Below, piece after piece: positions 13,958-24,000 of a stretch of DNA of 64,000 nt. The notes beneath the pieces were generated by a model. The model was not told where the DNA came from. It did no database searches and worked only from the letters and a program-made list of their open reading frames with translations. The stretch comes from Acridotheres tristis (taxonomy: Eukaryota > Chordata > Aves > Passeriformes > Sturnidae), in NCBI GenBank assembly GCA_037013685.1, contig CM072892.1, positions 19,907,501-19,971,500 of the forward strand, read 5' to 3'. Each line of letters opens with the position of its first letter. Within the stretch, counting starts at the first letter, position 1. The translations under genes were made by a program, and so were the position numbers.

Positions 13958-14576
13958 AGCAGCAGCTGAACACGAGTCAGTGTGTGCCCAGGCGGCCAAA
14001 AAGGCTGATGGCACCTTGGCCTGTATCAGCAATACTGTGGCAAGCAGGACCAGGGCATTGATTTTTTATCCCTCTATTTGACACTGGTGAGGCTGCACCT
14101 TGAATCCTGTGTTCAGTTCTTGGCCTCTCAGTTCAGGGACGACGTTGAGGTGCTGAAGTGTGCCCAGAGAAGGGGAACGGAGCTGGTGAAGGATCTGAAG
14201 CCTAAGTCTGATGAGGAGCAGCTGAAGAAGCTGGGGTTGTTTAGCGTGGAGGAAGAGAGGCTCACGTTTTTGTTCTCTACAACCGCCTGAAAGAAAATTG
14301 TACCCAGGTGGGGACTTGCCTCTTCTGCCAGGCAACCAGGGACAGAACAGGACAAGGGAGGTTGGCGATTAGGGTGAATTTCTTCACGTAAAAGGTAATG
14401 AGACATTGGAATGAGCTGCCCAGAGACGTGGTGGAGTCAACACCCGTGGAAGTGTTTAAAGCAAAACTCGACGTGACACTTAGTGTCCTGGTCTAGCTGA
14501 CACGGTAGTGTTCGGTTATTGGTTGGACTCCATGTTCTTAAAGATCTTTTCCAAACTAAACGATTCCGTTTTTCTG
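13958..14576 (+). mobile_element. CR1 LINE, truncated 3' end
   Basis: The sequence reads as the C-terminal part of CR1 ORF2 plus the 3' UTR in sense orientation. Marks include GTGTGCCCAGGCGGCCAAAA, GGCCTGTATCAGCAATACTG, the GGCAAGCAGGACCAGG block, and TGGAATGAGCTGCCCAGAGA near the end. It ends in a degraded copy of the ATTCTATG-type octamer typical of CR1 3' termini. Frameshifts and stops break the reading frame, so this is a dead 5'-truncated copy. Its 3' end lies about 50 bp from the first promoter motif of GTF2A1. Confidence 0.85.
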
Positions 14577-14630
14577 TCTCGCACGCGACCACGGAACGCC
14601 GCGCCCCGCCGCCGCCTGCCGCGCGCCTCG

Positions 14631-14638
14631 TGACGTCA
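14631..14638. promoter_or_regulatory. Perfect CRE palindrome TGACGTCA
   Basis: The full 8-bp CREB/ATF consensus lies about 235 bp upstream of the TATA box in the CpG island. A second CRE-like half (TGACGTGA, 14770-14777) overlaps an E-box-type palindrome TCACGTGA (14765-14772), the USF/MITF-type site. This supports the island being the active GTF2A1 promoter. Confidence 0.55.
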
Positions 14639-14677
14639 CAAGCCGGGCGGGGACGGCGCTCCGGAGAGAAACGAAGA

Positions 14678-14736
14678 CACTTCCGCCTCGATAGGGCCCG
14701 GCCGCGCCGCCGCGCGCGGCCACTTCCGCCTCGATA
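14678..14736 (+). promoter_or_regulatory. Duplicated ETS-type boxes and YY1-like site
   Basis: The 16-mer CACTTCCGCCTCGATA occurs identically at 14678-14693 and 14721-14736. Each copy contains CACTTCCG, the reverse complement of the ETS/GABP consensus CGGAAGTG. Immediately downstream ATGGCGGC (14743-14750) matches the YY1 core found in many housekeeping promoters. Binding is inferred from motif match only. Confidence 0.5.
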
Positions 14737-14872
14737 AATGTCATGGCGGCGAGGGCGGGGCGGCTCACGTGACGTGATCTCGGCAACGGTCTCGCGGCAG
14801 CTCTCGCGGTGCCTCAGCCCCCCCGCCCGCGTCCCCCACTCGCCGGCCGCTCGCGCAGCGCTCGACTCGCGC

Positions 14873-14880
14873 TATATAAA
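14873..14880 (+). promoter_or_regulatory. TATA box of GTF2A1 (TATATAAA)
   Basis: A canonical TATATAAA stands alone in very GC-rich DNA and is followed by GGGGCG. The usual 25-30 bp spacing places the transcription start near 14903-14910. That gives a 5' UTR of about 155 nt before the ATG at 15063. No other TATA match lies between the CRE/ETS cluster and the ATG. Confidence 0.7.
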
Positions 14881-15062
14881 GGGGCGAGGCGGCAGCGCGG
14901 CGGCTGCAGCCCCGGGGCCGCGAGCGAGCCCGGCACAGGCCGCGGGGCCGCCCGTGAGCCGGGGCGGAACGCGCGGGTGCTGGGGGGACGCAGCCGGGCA
15001 GGTTTATTGTTTTAGGGGCGACTCCCCCCCCGCGGTTGGGGGCGTCCCGGGGGGCTCGGGAC

Positions 15063-15092
15063 ATGGCGAGCTCGACTAACACAAACCCCGTG
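15063..15092 (+). CDS. GTF2A1: GTF2A1 coding exon 1
   Basis: It encodes MASSTNTNPV and ends in phase 0 at the donor GTAAGG (15093). It matches the ten-residue first exon of the mammalian gene (MANSANTNTV in human). The ATG lies about 155 nt downstream of the inferred start site. Confidence 0.93.
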
Positions 15093-18000
15093 GTAAGGAC
15101 CGGGTCGGGGGACGAGGGGGGCCCCGGGGGCAGCGCGGGTGGAGGTGGCTGGCGGGGCCCGCCGCCCCCTCCCCCGCACTCCCTTCCCTCCCGCCGCCCG
15201 CCTCGGGCGGTCCCGGCCCCCCGGCGGGCAGGGGCGGCGGGGGGCGCGGGACAGCCTCGCCCCCGCGGCGGCAGCCAACTTGTGGCGCCCGGCGGCGGGG
15301 AGAGAGAGGCGGCGGGAGCGGAGCGGTGGGGGCGCGGGGCGGCGGCCCGGGGACGGCCCCGCGGGGAGGCCGGGGGTCCGGCGGGGAAGGGAAGGAAGGG
15401 CCGTCGGGCGGGGGGCGCCGCCGCCGCCGGCGGGAGGCGCCCGGGGAAGGGGCTAGAGCTGCAGGAGCGCGGGCGCTAACGCCCGCCCCGAGATGAGGGG
15501 AAGGGGTTCCCGAGCCAGGTTTCGGTTTTGCGGTGTCGGGGAAGCCCGCCTGGGCTCCGCTGGAGCCATTTTATGTTGCTTTGTAAGAAGGAGACGATGG
15601 TTGAAAAGCACTTATCCCAGTCCAGCCGGATCGGCTAAGCCGAGCGAAAGCCCTCAACTCTGGCGAGCAGGCAGTATTTATTTTAAAAAGAGAGAAAAAA
15701 AAAAAAAGGGAAAAAAAAAAAAGAAAACCCAAACCTCCCCCCCCCGTTCCGTTCTCGTGCTTTCTGCACCTTGGCGGGTGGCTCGCTGCTGCACTTGTAC
15801 TCACAGAGGTTTGCAACAAGCAGTCACACAGACCTGCGCTGCCACCGAGCCCCCCCGGCCGCCGCTCCGCTCCCCGGCGCGCCCCCGGCCGCGACCCCCG
15901 CCCCGAAGCGCTGGAGGAGACAAACCCGGCGTCCCGGCGGCGGGCTCGGCCCCCTTGTTTGTGGCTCTCAGATCCATCATGGCTTCCCCCTGCCTTTCTG
16001 CCTCTCTGCTCCTTGTGTTCCTCCTCCCTGTGGCTGCCCTGTTTATATAGCGCTATTGCCGCTCTCTAATATAGACTCTGCTAGGATGGGAAGGTGCTTT
16101 CCAGCCCCACGTCACCGCCTCTCCATTTAAACACCACATCAGCCTTTAAATAGGGAGCGAGCCGCGGAGCGCGGGCTGGGAGGTGCATGCGTCCGCGGCG
16201 GAGGCTGGGAGGCGGGCGGCTTGTCCCTCGGATCCCGACCGGCCTTGCCCATCGGCTTTTCTTCCCTCCACGCCGCCCGTCCCCGTCGCCGCTGGGCTGC
16301 AGAGCGGTGGTGCTTTGCGGGAGCGAGGGTGTCTCCTAGCCTGTGTAAATGGGCTTTCCTTTGCTTCTACACATCGCACAAAGACAGTTTTCATCTGTTC
16401 CTGCATTTGAATCTGTTTTACCTTTTCCTTCCTCTTCTTTTTTTTTTTTTTTTTGTGTGTTTTAATTTTTTAAAATTTATTTTGCTTGGTTGGTTTTGGG
16501 TTTTGCTGTGGGATATTTTGTTTGTTTAGGGTTTGGATTTTTTTGTCCTTGGCGTATAGCTCGCACACGTTCCTGTGCTCCTGTAAAGTCTTCAAAGTAG
16601 CTTTTCTGCTGCCTGGGGAAGGGAGTGTTTAAACGATTCTTTCCCAGTGTATCAAGGAGAGTGGTGGTATTTATTTTATGGCGCTTTGCCGAGGTCTGAC
16701 TACATCTGTCTCCCCAAAAGTGAAGTTAATATTCAAGTTTTATGCATGAGTCATGGGCTGCAGATGCTGCTCAATGATTTATGTGTGTTTCTGGTGCCTA
16801 AAGTGTACAAATATTTTATTGCAGTCCAGGCAGAGCAGTGGTTTTGGAATTTTCGCTACTTAATTCATTACAGTATTTAGTGTGCTACAAAATACACAAA
16901 AGAAAATGTAAAGCATCTTAGTTTTCTTTTCCTAATCTGAAATGTTAGAGACCTGCTTGTGAGTTAGGTTAATGGAATTGCAAGGAAACATCTTTGATTT
17001 GATACTTTGCCAGCTTTTGTGTCAAAATTTTAGGAAAATAGTCAGCTGTTACACAGAGGGCAGTTACTCAGCAGGATGCGTATTGAATGTGTGTGTTTTC
17101 AATTTTTGTTTATTAACTCCTTGTTTTGTGTTGTTATTGTAAGAAAGGTTTTTATTTCTGTGTAGTAAATTAGAGCTTTCGCTTCTATTTCTTGACCAAG
17201 GTAGTACTGAATAGCAAAAAATACATATGTTGAATAATCTCCGGAGGACTTGTGAATATTTTTGACTCAACAGTTTACTAAGACTTGTTTTCTTCCACTG
17301 TATTTCTGTACTGGAAGTTCTTTTGAAAGGTGTCAATGTGTGGAATAGTAAAAGCCAAGCTTAAAATGAGACTGCTTCAGATGGGTATGTTTTAGGTCAG
17401 TTTTCAATTAATCAGTAAAATCTTACACTTTTATCAATTGAGTCTCATTCAGTAGCAAAAAATAAGTTGCTTACCCAAAGATTGCCAAACATGAGTAGGA
17501 ACATTTTGAAATGCTGCAACCACGTGACTTTAGTAGGAAGCTGGACTTGGAGCCTAATGTGTCAATGGCTTCACATCAGCATCTCTAATCGTATCTGAAT
17601 TTCTAGAAATAGGTTCTCTGTAATAAAGGACAAATATTAAGATGTTAACATTTATATGTAGTATAAGATTTTACGGGTCATAAAAGTAATTTATTTGTAG
17701 AAGTCCACAACAACATTAAACTCAAATTGGAATGCTTACAATATAGATATATGTTACTTTTTACTGCACATCTTTGATGTAATTGTGACTAGAAGTAGTT
17801 ACCTTTACAGTGTGCTCTGCTGGCTGCATGTGGCCAGCTTACAGCGGTAACTGTGTGGCTGGGAGAAAGATTAGAAGTGTTTCAGGGAGAGCTGCAGAAG
17901 CAACCAGGAACAAACTATTGTCAGATGTACAAAGCATGCTATGGTCTGTCTCTCCATAACATGTTGGTTATTGGAAACACAAATTGCTGAAATCCCAAGT

Positions 18001-21000
18001 GTTGTGATAATAATTACAGAGGATTGCAGTTTTTGTACCCTTGAAGCAGAAGGAATGTAGGAAGTGTAAGCCCCCAAAGGCATGTGGCATTTCTTAAAAT
18101 AGCTTGCTGGTTGCTCCTGGATTTGGAGTGTGTATAGCAGTGTCACCATACTCAAGAGTTTTCTTTTCAAGATGCACAGAGAAAGTAAAATATAATCACT
18201 TTCTTATGTTCCTGGAGGGGAAAATAGTAGATTCCAAATCTCTTCTGTGTGTTTGTGGTTGTATGTAATAAATCAGGAATTTTAATTGTTGTCTTTAATC
18301 TGTAGTAAGTGCTTGGAATAGTGTTTATTGAAGAGTGATTTGAGTATTTTGCTCGTAAAAGAGCTTGACATTTACAGCAATGTACTCTTTATGAGGGGGG
18401 CACTTTAATATAAACCAGATGAAAGCACCATTATTTTAATAGCAATCTTTAAAGTTTCCATTTGTTCTCATTGCTTTCTCTGACTGAATACAGAAACTTA
18501 CTGGAAAGCACACCTTCTATGACATCTTTAGACTTACTCAGTCTAAATTGTATTCCTGTGTTTATTTTTTGAGTAAGCAGTGTATGCAAATAGTTTTGTC
18601 ATTCGACTCCAGAGTCTTAGATGGCTTATATAAACAGCTTCAGCATCATATAAATAATGCTTAAAGCTAACACTTTGTGTGTCTTGAAAACAGTACAGTG
18701 TGCTTTCTTTTAAAGTCTGGAACTTAGGGCTCTTTTGTGATTTTACTGCATATGCCTCTTTTGAGGTAGTAAAAGAGCATTTTGTGATACTCTTCAGAAT
18801 TCCACCGTGAATGTCTCTTGAAGGCATTGCTGCCCCCAGTGTGAGAGATGTTCCACCTCGGGTGGATGTTCAGTAGGAGTGTACAAAAGAGAATTTCAAC
18901 TGGACAGGGTATTTCTGAATATTATGTAAATGTGTATGGGTAAAATCAGATGCTGTTTCATTGTAAGCATGGAAATGTTTTGTTCTCTTTCCTTCTAATC
19001 GCAGAGTCATGAGTGTATAATTAGAAAAGTGTATAATTAGTGTATGATTAGAAAAAGTGTCTGAAAATTCTGACCCATTTTGAGATGCAGTGCACTGTGA
19101 GGCTCATGCAGAGGGATACGTGTGTACAGGCTGCTGGTGGGCTGGTTAACCCACACCGTGCTCAGCTCATTCCACCCCTGCAGCACAGTCCTGTTTGGGG
19201 ACTTAGCTGCTTACTTGGGCTGTTGCAAGTAATGCAGAAGGATCCTGTGTCAGCAAGGATCAGCAGGCAGAGTCAGTCAGGCAGAGTGAACATCTGTGCT
19301 CTTGACCTGCCTTTCTGAGGTCTTGCTAAGCTAATGCTGGACACTAGAAACCAGTAACTGCTTCAATTTGTTTTTTCCTCTTACCTGCCTAGGGGAAAAA
19401 AGAAAATTCCCAAGCAGACTGTTGGGCTATGGAGTCAGTTTGTTGTATCTGAATGTTGCCCTTCTTAAAGGGCTTTATAGACTCAGAAGGATTTGTGAAT
19501 ATACCTGACTGTGGAGATAGGAGGAAGTAGATGCTGTTGGAAATTACTTGGCCTGTTTGTGTAAAATCTGTTTTATTAGAAAAGTAGACCTAATAGGTAG
19601 TTTAGGGAGAGGAGGATTAAAGGAGAAAATGCACCCTCCATCCTGCAGGAATTTTGATTGTAATTTGAGGCATACAGGTAATAGTTCTCTTGACTTAATA
19701 AAGTAACTTATATGCTTGAGGTTAAGCATGTTTATTTGCAAAGTGTGGTTTTGGCATTAAGTAACAGATGCTTTTAATGTAATAAGGAACAATATATGGA
19801 ATAGGTTAAGTAGTATTTCTGTGCTAGTTGAATCGTATAAGCTTCATGCAATTTTTTTAATTATAGAAATAATAGAACCTAATGTTATTAAATAGAATGT
19901 CTTTTTGCATCTGTTATGAATTAAGTGGAAAAATAATCCTGTTAATGGTGCCTGGTATTTCTGAGTTACTATACAGATTTAAAATACTAGCACTCAAGAG
20001 AAGTCTGGCTTTGAAAGTCTGTTTCAATGTTTATGAGCTCAGTTCATGTAGTATTTCAAACCTGGGTAAGAAAGCATGCATTATGGTATGTTTGGTTTCT
20101 TTTGGAGAAGTTATGGACATAGGTGCTGTAAATGTCGTTGTCAAAGATGACAAACTTACTTTTTTACTTGAAGACAAATGTTTAGTGTGTTGTTGTTTTT
20201 TTGTTTCTTTCGTGGTTTTTTTTTTTTTTTGGAAAGACCAGTAGCAAAAGAATAAATGATAATATTTCAGCTACTTGATTTGCAGGAGCATGTTTTAGAT
20301 CTAAAATGTGATCAATAACATAGAGTCGTTTGTTGGGTTTTGTTGGGATTTTTTGGTTTATTTTTGCTCTTCATATTCTTTTTTTGGGGGAAAGGGCTGG
20401 AGCAGGAGTTGTTTAAAAAATAACTTAAGCATGCCCCAGTATGGAGCTTTTTTAAACAGTAAGGGCATAATGCACTAAGCAGCCATCAGACTGCTTATTT
20501 CCAGGTTCCAAGTATGTTCTTTTATTCCCTTGAAATCTTTATGCATTTTCTTAAGTTTTATTTTCCTATTTTCCCCCTTATATCTAAAAGTAAAGATATT
20601 CAGCTTCTTTTTTGTGCTGTCTGACCACTCAGATTTTCCCTGTATGAGTAAATCATGAGCTACTAGTCTCCCTATATTATTCCATAATTTAGGCATAACA
20701 ATTCCATAACACGTGAAATACAATTTTTAGCATGTCTGCAATAAATTCAGCACTTTTGGAGTGCATTAAGAAAAAATGTCTGCGTAAAATAAGTGCTTCA
20801 ATGCATTAAGTAAATTTGTGTGGTTCTCACACTTCTGGACTACCTGCTTGTGTTTGGTGCAGATTTTCTGTGTGTGCTTTGGAGTCACAGCCTTCCTGAA
20901 GTGCCAAACCCACTGCACCAGTACAGGATGATTATTTTGCATATGTATAACATGTCTGGTGTGTGTGGCATCATTCAGGATTTATTGCTTAAGAGAGTTA

Positions 21001-24000
21001 GGCAGTGGGGCTGAGGAGAATGACATTTTAGAGAAAGTTGTGGCTACTTTCTGGTAGTTTGAAAGTGGTGTACTTGCAGCCCAAGGAGCAGCCTTGGTCA
21101 GTGAAGTATATGTGGTTCGCAGGCTGCAAGATTGATCAACCATAATTTGCAGCTTGCAGTGCTACCTTGCAATTAGATGGCACAGATATTTAAGTCTAGC
21201 CAAAATCCCATTGAGGTTCATAAATACAAAGAGAGGTCTGAGCTGTACTATTTCAAAGGTGCAGCATGTGCGTAGTACAGTTCTCATGTGGTTCTGTGAA
21301 TTAAATTTTGTGCTTTAATTGATCATATTAAGTGTTTACATTCTCTATTTTAAATTGTACCTTAATTTTAAAATTCTCAAAATGGTTGAAGTTGGAAGGG
21401 ACCTCTAGAGATCTTCTTGCAACCCCCTTGCACAAGCAGGACCAATTACAGCCCAGGATGATGTCCAGATGGCTTTCGAGTGTCTGCAGGAATGGAGGCT
21501 CCAGAACCTCTTTTGGCAACCTAAAGTGAACTGATAGTTTACTTTCCTTGATAGTTTAGGTGGGAAGGCAGTGTAATAATATTCTTTTAGTATTTCCCCA
21601 TGAAAATTTTGAAATGTAAAATCATAAGTAGTGATTGAAAACAGAAGTCTGTCTAATCTAATATCCTGTCTTAAGGAGTTTCTGAAAACAAATAAAGAAA
21701 AACAGGACATTCACATTAATCCTTCCAGTTTTTTGAGCCTTCTGTGTTTTTCAGCTCAAGATCATTCTGAGCCGTACTTGGTGCATGTTGAACTAGTAAG
21801 CAGTAACAAGTTTCCTGTGTTTAATACACTTTACAATTTTGAATGCTCTTTAATGCATTTTGCCCACATCCAAGCATTTTTGCCTGTTTAGGATCTACAT
21901 TTGCAAGCAGAAAACAAATTGACTGAATGGAAAACAATCTCCTTTTCTCTGCTTTAAATTATACTCTTCATGGATTGATAACTCTGGTGCTGTAGTTATG
22001 GCACAGAATATAGTGAGCAGTCCCTTCCCTTTTCACCTTGTCTGAGCTCTTCCTGATTTATAAGTTCCTGGATAGTTCAGTTGCTTAGAAGCGTGTGGTG
22101 TATTCTAAAATGCAGTTTTTTTGTGGGGGAAAATCTTATTATAATGTTAAAGTGACAGATTATTTTTAAAACAGTGTTGACTAGTTACTGTTTTTTTAAA
22201 GCCTAAGTTGTACAGGTCTGTAATTGAAGATGTCATTAATGATGTGAGAGAAGTTTTTCTGGATGAAGGAGTGGATGAACAAGTTCTCATGGAACTCAAA
22301 ACAGTAAGTTGAACTTAAGAGTTATTTTTAATAGACCAATACAGCAGTTAGTTTCCAAATCTGACTACTGCTGTTCACTGTAGAAATATTAATTTTTAGT
22401 TAATTAAGCAGTGTAATCTGCCTATCTTTTGAATTGCATATCATTTGAATTGCACTGTTGTATAGACAGATCTACTCACACTGTTATTTTCCCTAATCTG
22501 GCAGCAGTCATCTGAATGCAGTGTTAATGTGATCCCCGAAGATCACTTTTAAAGATGATCACTGCATCTTTAAAAAAGGGAAAAATATGTTTATTTTAGA
22601 GACAGGCAGTTCTAAGTGTTTCTCTGCAGGAAAAAGAAAATGCATGCACTGCTTGATGTTTTTGCCTTTCTGAAAAGGGTTGCATTGTTGGATATATTGT
22701 CAGATTTTTGCATGTATGGTTTGTCATTTGCAAAAGTATTGTTATTTGGGGGGTTGGTACCTAATAAATCACACTGTATGCATCACACTTGCCTGAAGCT
22801 CTGATTTGGAATTGTTTTACATGGAATGGGTTTGAACCAAAGGTCCAAAAATAAAGGCAGGATGTTAACCTGAGCTCTGGTGGGTCTCCTATAGCTTTCT
22901 TCAAGTTCTCCAGAAGTAAAAAAAAGCCCTTTGAATGGGAAGGGAAAAAGTGGGGGGGAAGGCTAAATAAAACAGCAAAAAGAAAGGAAACTGGGCAAGT
23001 TGGTGACTTTTTGTCTCATCCTCTTCAGTGAACATGGTGTCCCACATCCACAATATTTTTGAAGTATTGAAAAATAAATGGAGTGGGAAACAAATTTTGA
23101 ATTGGACTAGACAGAAATGGGTGAAGACTTTTCCCATGAGACCATGAACTGTCTTTGTGGAAACACAGTGAACTTTATAAAGTACTTTAGTATTTGTGTC
23201 AGAGATGGGTTCTGTAAATAATGTCAGAAAAGATTAATGAGGAAAGACAAGAAGGAAGATGAAGTATTGAAGAGGAAGGGAGCCCTAGTGGATTTTGAAA
23301 TCATGAGTCCTGGGTGCTGTAGTCTTTTAGACTTTGATATATTACAGAATACCCGTGTTGCTCTTTTTGCAAGAGCTGATTTTTTGCATCCATGTCTGTT
23401 CTTTGGAGACCTGTCAGCTGACATAAAGAACCATAAGGCTGAAGAAGCTGAATTTGATAGTGTGATAGAAGCTATAGAAATTACTGTAGAGAGGCATTAT
23501 CTTAGGTATACTGGTAGCTTCTGTTGTAGGCAGCAGTAGTTTTTAAGCAACTTTTATTGAGGAGTTCCAAGAGGAAATGGCTTGAGGAAAGCTGTAATAA
23601 AGAATTAGTTTTGTGATTAAAGAGATAAGAGAGAAGGAATATAGGGAAATGGAAAACTTGAACTCTTATTTAAAGTTACCGGTTTATCTCAATTCATGCT
23701 TCTATTAGGGTTGTTGTAAATCTTCCTTTCTTCCTTGGAAGAAGGAAAGAATGTCAAAGCTTAATCTTGGACTGACAAGGGATATTTAATTACTTTTCTT
23801 AACTCTGTGGAGTTATCTTTTGTCTGTATCTGCCTGAAGGCTTTTTGCACAAAATAAACAGTGAAACTCTGTTTTGGACTACTGTCATTATATTGTTACA
23901 AATCCTGTAGAGTAAGTTATACACAGATATTTTTCTTTCCTTTTCCAAATTAGCTGTGGGAGAACAAGCTGATGCAGTCTAAGGCTGTAGATGGCTTCCA

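Larger units (their letters stand above)
14590..16330. promoter_or_regulatory. CpG island covering the GTF2A1 promoter, exon 1 and proximal intron 1
   Basis: G+C and CpG density rise abruptly right after the CR1 end and fall back near 16330. The island spans the TATA box, the first coding exon and about 1.2 kb of intron 1. Several long GC-rich ORFs on both strands (Pro/Arg/Gly-rich) are composition artefacts. An A-rich purine tract (about 15686-15726) interrupts the island. Confidence 0.85.
15093..22201 (+). other. GTF2A1 intron 1
   Basis: The intron is 7.1 kb. Its first 1.2 kb is CpG island with two TATA-like elements (TATATAG at 16044, TTTAAATAG at 16145) that could serve an alternative start. 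The rest is AT-rich with T-rich runs (about 16440, 20215), a short tandem repeat at 19013-19056, a hairpin at 17797-17852 and one CR1 fragment (21376-21523). No other exon is recognised. Confidence 0.8.

Noticed and set aside
14738..15479. Long GC-rich ORFs on both strands around exon 1 (up to 147 codons)
   Set aside because: They are Pro/Arg/Gly/Ala-rich in every frame, as expected of CpG-island composition. The true coding part is only the 30 nt starting at 15063.
15493..16050. A 185-codon ORF in intron 1
   Set aside because: It runs through an A-rich tract giving a Lys block and then a Pro/Arg-rich stretch. It has no domain or splice context and lies within the CpG island.
23237..23539. 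A 100-codon ORF in GTF2A1 intron 2
   Set aside because: It has no recognisable motif and no splice signals in frame, and it is AT-rich like its surroundings.
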